In this document: one piece after another, positions 1 to 6,275 of the stretch
Position numbering within the stretch: the stretch's first letter is position 1
Layout of the letters: each line of letters opens with the position of its first letter
DNA from: an uncultured Mollicutes bacterium
GTDB lineage: Bacteria; Bacillota_I; Bacilli_A; RFN20; CAG-826
Direction: 5' to 3'
Length of the DNA stretch: 7,803 nt
Assembly (NCBI GenBank): GCA_937893635.1
Contig: CALBGF010000170.1
Span: 1-7,803, forward strand
Program-made: the position numbers and the translations under genes
The notes under the pieces: model-generated
Databases searched by the model: none
Told to the model about the DNA's origin: nothing
Seen by the model: only the letters and a program-made list of their open reading frames with translations

Positions 1-884
1 AAAGGCGCATTTGAGCATTGAATTTCAATTAATAAATGTTTCTTATCGCTTTTATTGATAATATCATCAATACCATTAATTTCTTCTTTTTCAACTAATT
101 CTTTAATTTTTGTAATTAAAGGCTCTACATAAGTTTGATAAGGAAGTTCTGTAATAAGAATATTATTTCCTTGAACTTCAGTTTTTGCGCGAACTACTAC
201 TTTTCCTTTTCCAGTAGAGTAGATAGTAGGAATGTCTTTTTTATTAATAATTATTCCTCCTGTTGGATAATCAGGATAATAATTATTCGTATCTAAAATG
301 CCCGAGGTGGTATACTTGTTGATGAGCGTGACAGTCTCCTTGAGGTTGAATAAAGTCCAGTGATTGGCAACGGTCACGCCAATGCCTTGAGATCCGTTAA
401 TCAACAACCTCGGCAATACCGCAGGCAACACCTCCGGCCATTCTTTATCCTCAGAGAAATTAGGAATCATTGGAACATTTTTCTTTTTAATTCCTTCAAA
501 CATTCCTTGTTCAATAACAGGACTAAGTCTTGCTTCCGTATATCTTGATGATGCTGCTTCTGGACCAATTACTTGATTGCCGTTTGATCCATGGAAATCA
601 ACTTCTGGAATATTATTAATCCAAGGCTGGCTCATGCGAACAAAAGTATCATAAATGGCAACGTCCCCGTGCGGCCACCAGTCGGCTATTACGCCCCCGC
701 TGACCTTAGCACTTTTTACATGCGGCTTTGAAGAAGTATATCCTTTAGTATAAAACTCCCAAAGACAGGCTCTCTGGCCCGGCTTCAAACCATCTCGCAC
801 ATCTGGGAAGGCTCGTTGGCTATTGGCTTCATAAGCAAAATCTATAAAATTTTGGTGTAGTTCTTTAGTAATATCAATAGACAT
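1..884 (-). CDS. gyrA: Type IIA topoisomerase subunit A (GyrA/ParC), N-terminal part, runs off the left edge
   Basis: This is the breakage-reunion subunit, which cuts and religates DNA in partnership with the GyrB/ParE subunit encoded just upstream. The frame is open from the start to the window edge, about 295 codons. Visible family motifs are GLKPGQR (residues 32-38), PHGDVAIYDTFVRMSQPW (71-88), and the active-site tyrosine in SSRYTEARL (Arg114, Tyr115). The segment NGSQGIGVTVANHWTLFNL and ELPYQTYVEPL follow. ATG at 884 is preferred because AGGAGG (896-891) lies 6 nt upstream; ATG at 887 is an alternative with only 3 nt spacing. It overlaps the end of the subunit B gene by 11 nt, so the two are probably translationally coupled. 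The position equal to E. coli GyrA Ser83 is Val75. No in-frame TAG is present. Gyrase cannot be separated from topoisomerase IV because the C-terminal domain is outside the window. Confidence 0.93.
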   Translation of the reverse strand, partial: MSIDITKELHQNFIDFAYEANSQRAFPDVRDGLKPGQRACLWEFYTKGYTSSKPHVKSAKVSGGVIADWWPHGDVAIYDTFVRMSQPWINNIPEVDFHGSNGNQVIGPEAASSRYTEARLSPVIEQGMFEGIKKKNVPMIPNFSEDKEWPEVLPAVLPRLLINGSQGIGVTVANHWTLFNLKETVTLINKYTTSGILDTNNYYPDYPTGGIIINKKDIPTIYSTGKGKVVVRAKTEVQGNNILITELPYQTYVEPLITKIKELVEKEEINGIDDIINKSDKKHLLIEIQCSNAP

Positions 885-1061
885 CATTAGCCTCCTCACT
901 ATATTTTAATATATATTCTCGTCTTGGCGGCACTGAAGGCCCCATGAAGATTTCAAATAATTTTTCTGTTTCTTTAGCATCTGCTACAGTAATTTGTTGA
1001 ACGTTTCTTGTCTCTGGTTCAAGTAAACATTCACCGAGTTCATGCGAATCTTGTTCGCCTA
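874..1061 (-). CDS. gyrB: Type IIA topoisomerase subunit B (GyrB/ParE), exon 2
   Basis: This short exon encodes the last 61 residues of the subunit B protein and has no start codon of its own. Read in frame from GGC at 1059, it gives GEQDSHELGECLLEPETR, then VQQITVADA, then LFEIFMGPSVPPRREYI. These match the conserved C-terminal end of the GyrB/ParE TOPRIM region (family patterns KGLGE...PETR, and LF..LMG..V.PRR..I). The first two bases, TA, complete a leucine codon begun by the T that ends exon 1 at 2276, restoring KGLGEQ. The gene ends in TGA at 876-874, inside the start of the subunit A gene. Exon 1 (1726 nt) plus exon 2 (188 nt) is exactly 638 codons, which is a typical length for Gram-positive GyrB/ParE. 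The spliced reading is an inference, but frame, motif and length agree. Confidence 0.9.
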
Positions 1062-1205
1062 CGTGTTATTCCAATATTTCTATTGGCACTGACTATTTCT
1101 TCTGCGCAATTGCGCAGGCTACCGTTTCCCCGTTTAACTAACTTCGTTTCCTAAAATTAGAGTGCGTACCAATAGCACCGGTACTCCCCGACAAAGGGGA
1201 TAGTC
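1062..1205 (-). ncRNA. Group I intron 3' catalytic core (P7, P7.1, P7.2, P3', P8, P9, P9.0)
   Basis: Reading along the minus strand, P7 5' is GACTA (1205-1201). P7.1 is TCCCC/GGGGA (1200-1196 with 1189-1185). P7.2 is a stem-loop bounded by GAGT and ACTC (about 1186-1160). A P3 3' strand, GTTAGTT (1142-1136), can pair with GGCTAAC at 2219-2213. P8 is the perfect 16-nt palindrome CTGCGCAATTGCGCAG (1117-1102), followed directly by the P7 3' strand. P9 is CCAATA/TATTGG closed by a GAAA tetraloop (1086-1071). GTG (1089-1087) can pair with CAC (1065-1063) as P9.0, just before the terminal G. The P7, P8 and P9 calls are strong. The P3 and P7.2 calls are my manual folding. Confidence 0.8.
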
Positions 1206-1214
1206 GATACAGGC

Positions 1215-2090
1215 TTAGAAAATTTCTTCCCAATGAGCTGGAACTAATAAATTAGGAACTGTGCCAGCAATTTTATCATTGGCTAAATGTCGTGTTAAAG
1301 TGGTTGCTCCACACCCTGCCCATCTAGCCGCGGCACTGATTGATTTGAAAATTTTACCAGTTTCTATATTTTTTACTGTTCTACCCTTATATTTTACTTT
1401 AGAAATTGCTTTTGGATCTGCTATATATCTTTCTACGGTTCCATTATCTCTATGATATTTTTTAGCAATAGCATTTATAGTTAATCCATTATTATAATCT
1501 ATTAGCCAAAGATCAATTTCATCTTGTTTAATTGCTCGATCTAAAGATGATAAGCCTATTTGATCTTCTGAATGTCCTATATGACTTTTATGTATTGCTT
1601 TATTTTCTTCAGTATAAACATCTGTATGAATATCAGTCCAATTTTCACAATTCCATACTTTTAATAAACAACGTTCTGTAATTCCTCTTTCCAGAAAAGG
1701 TTGGAAAGCATCTTTTCGTCTAATACCGTTTCCATAAGCTTCTCTTAATTCCCAAACATCTTTTTCTGTTAAAATTGCTCGTGGATGGTCTTCTCCTTTT
1801 AAAGAATTACCTCCAATTGTTCTATTATAACCATTATTATATGAATCATAATATTTTATCCAATATTTTTCACGTTCATCAATAATATTTAAAGAACATT
1901 GTTCAATTATTTCAAAAGTAAAATTTTCAATTCCATATTTTTTAATAGCTAAATCTATACCAGTTCCTTTTTCAGCTCGATATTCAGCGTCATAAATATG
2001 CTATTGATATCGTTTTTCAATATTATTGCTTTGACCAATATAAATTTTTCCATTAATTTTATTCTAATATTTATAAATACCTATACTCAT
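1215..2090 (-). CDS. GIY-YIG homing endonuclease with two TAG codons read as Gln (intron-encoded)
   Basis: This 291-residue protein would cut intronless copies of the topoisomerase gene and so spread the intron. The GIY-YIG domain fills residues 1-95: GIY at 4-6, YIG at 17-19, Arg27, Glu72/Glu74 in DEREKYWI, and GYN at 87-89. Residues 100-155 and 183-223 look like DNA-binding helical repeats. Residues 239-291 resemble a NUMOD1-type module (SISAAARWAGC, then IAG and HWE). Codons 9 (2066-2064) and 30 (2003-2001) are TAG. Glutamine at both sites gives KYQNKINGKIYIG and KRYQQHIYDAE, which fit the family; under the standard code the protein would stop after eight residues. The ATG at 2090 is chosen because AAAGGA lies 7 nt upstream and the GIY motif is at the expected distance. 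The stop is TAA, just before P7. Confidence 0.9.
2001..2066 (-). other. Two recoded TAG codons (Gln) in the homing endonuclease
   Basis: TAG lies at 2066-2064 and 2003-2001, both in the endonuclease frame (codons 9 and 30). The frame is conserved GIY-YIG sequence on both sides of each TAG, so these are not frameshifts or chance stops. Both sites are positions where the family commonly has a polar residue, and the second follows an ordinary CAA codon to give YQQH. Confidence 0.85.
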
Positions 2091-2120
2091 TATATTTTCC
2101 TTTCCCACGAGACTATCGTG
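2091..2120 (-). promoter_or_regulatory. Hairpin and ribosome binding site ahead of the homing endonuclease
   Basis: CACGA/TCGTG (2120-2116 with 2110-2106) forms a hairpin whose loop is TAGTC. AAAGGA (2103-2098) follows, 7 nt before the ATG. The loop repeats the sequence of the P7 3' strand. GATAGTC (2117-2111) is a perfect complement of GACTATC (1205-1199) in the intron core. Confidence 0.6.
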
Positions 2121-2199
2121 CCTTAAAAAGTTTTTTCTTTCATTATAATATAAAAATTAAACTAAGTCAATTCACCAAAGTTCACCAAACTTTTTAAGG
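2121..2199 (-). repeat. 13-bp inverted repeat and 10-bp tandem repeat in the intron 5' half
   Basis: CCTTAAAAAGTTT (2199-2187) is perfectly complementary to AAACTTTTTAAGG (2133-2121), so the RNA can form a 13-bp stem enclosing about 53 nt. Inside it, TTCACCAAAG and TTCACCAAAC lie in tandem on the plus strand (2171-2190). I take the stem to be part of the peripheral P5/P6 region, but I cannot place it exactly. Confidence 0.6.
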
Positions 2200-2256
2200 T
2201 TTAGACTCCCTCGTTAGCCGCTTTAAGCGACCCCCATGGTGTTGGGAAAAGCAACT

Positions 2257-2281
2257 AAGGGCCAGACTAACTCGTACCCTT
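2257..2281 (-). ncRNA. Group I intron P1 and internal guide sequence at the 5' splice site
   Basis: Exon bases AAGGGT (2281-2276) pair with intron bases GCCCTT (2262-2257). The loop holds 13 nt. The last exon base, T, faces G2262, the conserved U.G wobble that marks the 5' splice site, so the cut falls between 2276 and 2275. Ribosomes that do not wait for splicing would read about 17 codons into the intron and stop at TAA (2225-2223). Confidence 0.85.
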
Positions 2282-4001
2282 TATTTCTATTAATTAAATA
2301 TTTTTCGTTAATATGTTGTTTTTTATATTCTTCTAATTCATTGTTATCTCTAAGATAAATATATTCATTTTTCTTAGTGGTAATTCTAAACAAAGGTGGA
2401 ACTGTTGCGTAAATATGTCCATTAATAACAAGCTCTGGACACAATTCCCAGAAAAGAGTTAACAAAAGGTTCTTAATAGCTTCACCATCGGGATCCGCAT
2501 CAGCAGCTAACATAATTTTTCCATAGCGAAGCTTGTGTTCATCATAAGTTAATTTAACAGTTTTAGGATCAAATTCTAACCCTAATGCCTTAATTAAATT
2601 AACTACTTCTTGATTAGCTAAAAGCTTATCTGAAGAACATTTGCGCGCTGAAATAACTTTTCCTCGAACTGGAAAAATAGCTTGGTATTCGGCATTACGA
2701 GCACCAACCAATCCACTTGCGGCAGAATCACCTTCCGCTATGAACAGCTCGCATTCAGCTCTATTTTTACTCCAACAGTCAACCAATTTAGTCGGTAAAT
2801 TTAAGAAATTTTTATTTTTCTTTTTACCTTCAATATTGCGCACCGCATCTTTAGCTTTTTTCGCTTTCTCTCTAGCGCTTCGCGCAAGTAAAGCCTTTTC
2901 TACTATAGCTTTTGCATCTTTTGGATTTGTATCAAACCAAAGCTTTAATTCTTTAGACGCTAATCTTTGTACTGCCGTTCTAGCTTCCGCAGAACTCAAT
3001 ATGTCTTTGGTTTGTCCGCTAAATACTGGGTCGGGCATTTTAAAAGAAAGAATTAAGGTTAAACCTTCTTTTAATTCTTCTCCGGTTAAATTACTATCTT
3101 TATCCTTTAAAAGATTTTTTTCTCTAGCATATTCATTAATAGTTTGTGTTAATGCTGTTCTAAAACCAGTTAAATGCGTACCGCCACTATTTGGAATTGA
3201 GTTAGTAAATAATTTATAAGTATCTGTAAAAGAATCATTATATTTTAATGCTACTTCAATACCAATTTGACCTTCATTACTTTTAGCATAAAATAATGAA
3301 GTAATGGCAGTTTTCTTTTCAAATAAATCATCCATATAGTCTTTAATACCATTTTTAGATGATATTACTTCTTCTGGTTTATCTTGATATTTAAATTTAA
3401 AAGTTAAACCAGGAGAAAGATAAGATAATTCAATAAGAGTTTTTCTTATCCAATTATAATCTACTTCAGTAGTTGCTTTAAAAATTTCTGGATCAGGTTT
3501 AAATTGAATAGAAGTGCCGTGTTCGCCATCGCGCCACTTTTCTTCTTTATAATCAATTAATTTGCCTTTTTTAAAATGCGCTTCGGCGCGTTTGCCATCT
3601 CGTACGGAACTAACACTGAATTCTGCAGATAGCGCATTCGTCGCCTTTGCTCCAACTCCATTGAGTCCTCCGCTAGAGTTGTAACCAGTTCGCCCTGATG
3701 AATCGAATTTAGCACCAGTGTGAAGTTTTGTAAATACGTTAACTAAAGTTTCACTACCATCTTTAGCTTTACCAAACGGAATGCCACGTCCATTATCAGT
3801 AATTGTAATAAAATTAGTATTAATAGAAACAGAGCATTCATTACATTGTCCATTTAAATATTCATCTATTACATTAGAAATGATTTCAAGTGTAATATGA
3901 TGGACACCTTCTTGCTCCGTCGAGCCGATATACATTCCACTTCTGAGACGTATAGCTTCTATACCTTCAAGAGTTTTAATACTCTTAACATCATAGTTCA
4001 A
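2276..4001 (-). CDS. gyrB: Type IIA topoisomerase subunit B (GyrB/ParE), exon 1
   Basis: This is the ATPase and TOPRIM subunit of a gyrase or topoisomerase IV; it uses ATP to pass one DNA duplex through another. Exon 1 encodes residues 1-575 plus the first base of codon 576. The GHKL ATPase domain shows Asn43 (EIISNVIDE), TDNGRGIP (68-74), GGLNGVGAKA (111-120) and Lys332 in SGQTK. The transducer domain follows. The TOPRIM domain has EGDSAASG (Glu423) and DADPDG (501-506), with Pro where gyrases usually have Val. The exon ends at YLINRNKG, the start of the KGLGE motif. The start is TTG at 4001: AGGAGG (4016-4011) lies 9 nt upstream and no in-frame ATG is available before the conserved sequence. 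It is the first gene of the operon and has a strong promoter. It contains no TAG codons. ParE is the alternative name. Confidence 0.95.
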
Positions 4002-4016
4002 ATGATTTTGCCTCCT
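3999..4016 (-). promoter_or_regulatory. Ribosome binding site and TTG start of the topoisomerase subunit B gene
   Basis: AAAAAGGAGG ends at 4011 and is followed by 9 nt and then TTG. An ATG lies a few bases further on but is in a different frame. The strong Shine-Dalgarno sequence may compensate for the weak start codon. Confidence 0.75.
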
Positions 4017-4035
4017 TTTTTCTTATTCTATATAT

Positions 4036-4064
4036 ATTATATCATTTTTTAATAAAAAAGTCAA
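4036..4064 (-). promoter_or_regulatory. Sigma70-type promoter for the topoisomerase operon
   Basis: TTGACT (4064-4059) and TATAAT (4041-4036) are separated by 17 nt, close to consensus. The start of transcription should fall near 4029, leaving a leader of about 28 nt before the TTG start. This points to expression by the host RNA polymerase, typical of early or middle phage genes. Confidence 0.8.
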
Positions 4065-4068
4065 AAAT

Positions 4069-4097
4069 TTGCTTAAAATAAAAATATTTGGTATAAT
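4069..4097 (+). promoter_or_regulatory. Extended -10 promoter for the lone plus-strand gene
   Basis: TGGTATAAT (4089-4097) is a perfect extended -10 element. A weak -35, TTGCTT (4069-4074), stands 17 nt upstream. The -35 boxes of this promoter and of the topoisomerase promoter are only 4 bp apart, so the two may compete or be controlled together. Confidence 0.7.
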
Positions 4098-4119
4098 ATA
4101 ATTAATGAAAGGAGATAAT

Positions 4120-5004
4120 ATGATATATTTTTCAATTCCAGGTTTTATTAAACATTATGAACTTAATAAACGATTGCTTACTTTAAAAAATACAGAGCCA
4201 GATAAATTTTATGATGATGTAATTATTGATTCTATATACGATAGTTTTCCAGGATGTATTTGGAATGGAGGCCGGCGCAATGCAGATCCTTTAATTCCTC
4301 CAAAAGATATTTCAGAAATAATTAGAACTTTTAATCTATTTAATACATCAATACGTATTACTTTCACCAATGGACATTTAACTGACAATCATTTATATGA
4401 TACTTTAGGAAATGCTATTTTAGAGTATGCAAAAGATAGTTTAATAAAAACTGGTATTAATATTAATTCAGATTTATTAAAACAATATATTGAGTATAAA
4501 TATCCTAATAAGTTTTATTATAATTGGTCTGCGACCAAATGTTTGCGCACAGTAGAAGATATTAATTTTTATTCTTCTGGAAATGATAGTATAGTGCCAT
4601 CTTATATGTTTGTTAATAATAATTTTAAATTATTACAACAATTAGAGTACCCTGATAAAATTGAATTAGTGGTAGATGAAAATTGTTTAAATTATTGTCC
4701 TACTTATTTAGAGCATTATGCAGAATTTGATAAAGAAATTTTATGTCAAGATAATTATGCTGATGATTTTTTATGTGATTGTTATCAAAAAGATAATTAT
4801 TATGAAAGAAGAGTGGGAAAACGTCATAATATTTCTATAGAAGAAATTAGAGAAAAATATTTATCTTTGGGATTTAATAAATTTAAAATCGCTGGTAGAG
4901 AAGAACTTCCATTCAATTTAATCGAAAGCTATACAAGATATTTTGTTAAGCCAGAATGGAAAGATTATATAAGAAATGATTTACTTTTTACTGTTTATGT
5001 ATAA
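4120..5004 (+). CDS. Conserved phage protein of unknown function, possibly U32/UbiU-like TIM barrel
   Basis: This 294-residue soluble protein is the only plus-strand gene in the window. I do not recognise it with certainty. The pattern FPGCIWNGGR (43-52), RITFTNGHL (79-87), WSATKCLR (136-143), IELVVDENCLNYCP (181-194) with EHY (198-200), and GFNKFKIAGRE (251-261) recalls, from memory, TIM-barrel proteins of the U32 peptidase/UbiU-like group, some of which bind an iron-sulfur cluster through cysteines. Here Cys189, Cys193, Cys209 and Cys219/Cys221 could be ligands. The start at 4120 is chosen because AAAGGAGA lies 6 nt upstream. An in-frame ATG at 4105 lies before that site. There is no signal peptide or membrane segment. 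It ends in TAA and converges on the lysis module, sharing its terminator region. The function is an inference only. Confidence 0.75.
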   Translation: MIYFSIPGFIKHYELNKRLLTLKNTEPDKFYDDVIIDSIYDSFPGCIWNGGRRNADPLIPPKDISEIIRTFNLFNTSIRITFTNGHLTDNHLYDTLGNAILEYAKDSLIKTGININSDLLKQYIEYKYPNKFYYNWSATKCLRTVEDINFYSSGNDSIVPSYMFVNNNFKLLQQLEYPDKIELVVDENCLNYCPTYLEHYAEFDKEILCQDNYADDFLCDCYQKDNYYERRVGKRHNISIEEIREKYLSLGFNKFKIAGREELPFNLIESYTRYFVKPEWKDYIRNDLLFTVYV

Positions 5005-5036
5005 AAAAAATAAGCGGGTTTAATAACCCGCTTATT
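5003..5036 (-). terminator. Strong intrinsic terminator after the lysis module
   Basis: A perfect 12-bp stem, AATAAGCGGGTT with its complement (5036-5025 and 5020-5009), has loop ATTA and is followed on the minus strand by eight Ts (5010-5003). The TAA stop of the holin gene lies inside the stem. Read from the plus strand, the same hairpin lies just behind the convergent gene but has no clean T run, so it is strongest leftwards. Confidence 0.88.
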
Positions 5037-5322
5037 CATCATCACTTGTTTCATCATCAGAAGAATCACTATCTGTAAATTTACCGCTAATAAAATTAGC
5101 TAAGTCTTTAACACTTGGTATTAAAATAATTACTGTGCCTGTGCCTACAACAAATTTACAAAAATTTAAAACTAAATTAAGCCAAGCTATTGCATCAATG
5201 CTCATAGCGTTTAAAACAGCGCCATAAATAATAGCTATTGTACTTACAAAAAGCATATAAACAAAAGTAATTTTTCTAGTTCTCCATGCTTTCCACGGTT
5301 TATTTTCTAACCATTTTTTCAT
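5032..5322 (-). CDS. Holin-like small membrane protein
   Basis: This 96-residue protein has two probable membrane segments: residues about 19-40 (ITFVYMLFVSTIAIIYGAVL) and about 46-70 (AWLNLVLNF to VIILIP). The N-terminal end is basic (MKKWLENKPWKAWRTRK). The C-terminal tail is strongly acidic (SDSSDDETSDDE). This layout fits a class II-type holin, which opens the membrane at the end of infection, though no family motif is diagnostic. ATG at 5322 overlaps the endolysin stop as ATGA, with AGAGGTG upstream, indicating coupled translation. An upstream TTG at 5340 would add six residues but lies before the ribosome site. It is the last gene of its transcript. Placement next to the endolysin is the main support for the role. 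Confidence 0.78.
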   Translation of the reverse strand: MKKWLENKPWKAWRTRKITFVYMLFVSTIAIIYGAVLNAMSIDAIAWLNLVLNFCKFVVGTGTVIILIPSVKDLANFISGKFTDSDSSDDETSDDE

Positions 5323-6251
5323 TTTTTCACCTCTGAACAATAGTTTTTAGTTTCGCCTTTTAAGCAAATCCAACCTTTATATTTTTCGCTGTATCCCCAA
5401 TTATTTCTAATTTTTGTAACAGTGAAAGTAACTCCTTTTTTAATTTTGCCAATTACTTTTGTGTTTTTAGTTGTATAACCATCTCTAATATTTAATTGTT
5501 GATTAGTTATGTATTGTTTTTCTATAGATTGATATTTAGAAAGATATTTCATATTAACCCATTCATTTTTACCAATCATTGCCCAATTTCCTTTAGTCGC
5601 AGTAATATGGACTTCTTCATTAAACGCAGCCTTGCGCACTACCTTGTTGAACGTCGAAGCGCCTGTGCGCACCTTTAAACCAGTGGTAGAAGAAACATAC
5701 ATTTCTAATACACTTTTTTTTCTTTCGGGCTTAATGCCATTCTTTTTAATGTCTTCTGGAACTGTAATGATCCAATATCCATTACATTCACTAGTTAATA
5801 AAGACCATTTAGCATGTGTGCGGCGTTTAAGTGTAGAGTTAGGATCATTAATAAATACATATTTATTTTCATATCCATAAGCAAGAATGAAATGACCGCC
5901 GCTAGTCCAATTGCCTTTATGCATTATACAAATTACCCAATTACCATTTTTAAGAGCAGTTAACGCCTGATCTTTACTTGTGGTTTGTTTACAAGTAATT
6001 CCATATTCTTTAAATTGCGCATTAAAATAACTCCAATATGTTCCTACATTTGCCACCATACCATGATTCATTGACCATTGGCAAGTATCTACTGGAGTTA
6101 CTCCATTATTTTTAATTGATTGAATAACCATTGCGGCACAAGTCGGTCCGCAGCCGGAACTACCGATGGTCATTCTACTATTTCCTTTTGGGCCATATTT
6201 CTTTTTTGCCCATTTAGTATCAGTTTGATAATAATTAATAGGTTGTATCAT
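5319..6251 (-). CDS. Endolysin: C39-like cysteine peptidase with two SH3 cell-wall-binding domains
   Basis: This 310-residue protein should cut peptide bonds in peptidoglycan of a Gram-positive host. The N-terminal half is a C39-like papain-fold peptidase: Cys34 in SSGCGPTCAAM, His120 in SGGHFILAYGY, and Asp136 in FINDPNS. Two bacterial SH3 domains follow, about residues 185-240 (GLKVRTGASTFNKVV ... WVNMKYL) and 248-303 (LNIRDGYTTKNTKVI ... GWICLKGE). There is no signal peptide, so export depends on a holin, which fits the neighbour. ATG at 6251 is preceded by AAAGGAGTG with 7-9 nt spacing. The gene begins only about 25 nt after a terminator, with no room for an ordinary promoter between. It lies upstream of the holin, the reverse of the commonest order. 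It contains no TAG and ends in TGA. Confidence 0.9.
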   Translation of the reverse strand: MIQPINYYQTDTKWAKKKYGPKGNSRMTIGSSGCGPTCAAMVIQSIKNNGVTPVDTCQWSMNHGMVANVGTYWSYFNAQFKEYGITCKQTTSKDQALTALKNGNWVICIMHKGNWTSGGHFILAYGYENKYVFINDPNSTLKRRTHAKWSLLTSECNGYWIITVPEDIKKNGIKPERKKSVLEMYVSSTTGLKVRTGASTFNKVVRKAAFNEEVHITATKGNWAMIGKNEWVNMKYLSKYQSIEKQYITNQQLNIRDGYTTKNTKVIGKIKKGVTFTVTKIRNNWGYSEKYKGWICLKGETKNYCSEVKK

Positions 6252-6275
6252 ATAATATCACTCCTTTATTGTAAT

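Larger units (their letters stand above)
1062..2275 (-). mobile_element. Group I intron in the topoisomerase subunit B gene, carrying a GIY-YIG endonuclease
   Basis: The 1214-nt element interrupts the codon for Leu in the KGLGE motif. The 5' exon ends in T (2276) and the intron ends in G (1062), as group I introns require. Exon AAGGGT (2281-2276) pairs with the internal guide GCCCTT (2262-2257), with a U.G pair at the splice site (P1). The 3' exon TAGGC can pair with GTCTG (2267-2263) as P10, with two wobble pairs. The 3' part holds P7 strands GACTA (1205-1201) and TAGTC (1095-1091, in AAGAAATAGTC), P8, P9 and P9.0. The CGACTATCCCC...GGGGAGTA region resembles, from memory, the P7/P7.1 region of phage subgroup IA introns such as T4 sunY. 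The endonuclease is placed upstream of P7, probably looped out of the P6 region. Base composition resembles the rest of the window. Confidence 0.92.

Noticed and set aside
360..548. Small plus-strand frame opposite the GyrA/ParC gene
   Set aside because: It has no ribosome site or recognisable motif and is antisense to well-conserved coding sequence. The same holds for the plus-strand frames at 1261-1455, 2641-3219, 5496-5678, 5632-5880 and 6120-6350.
2223..2275. Subunit B ending at the TAA at 2225-2223 with tail YELVWPLVAFPNTMGVA
   Set aside because: The tail is the first bases of the intron read in the exon frame. The family sequence resumes exactly at 1061 with the missing C-terminal motifs.
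1062..2275. Intein rather than intron
   Set aside because: The insertion has stop codons in the exon frame and group I RNA elements at both ends. No intein motifs are present and the endonuclease has its own start and stop.
4105..4119. ATG at 4105 as start of the plus-strand gene
   Set aside because: It is only a few bases from the -10 box and lies before the AAAGGAGA site, which serves ATG at 4120.
5323..5340. TTG start at 5340 for the holin-like gene
   Set aside because: The ribosome site AGAGGTG lies downstream of that TTG and is correctly placed for ATG at 5322, which also overlaps the endolysin stop.
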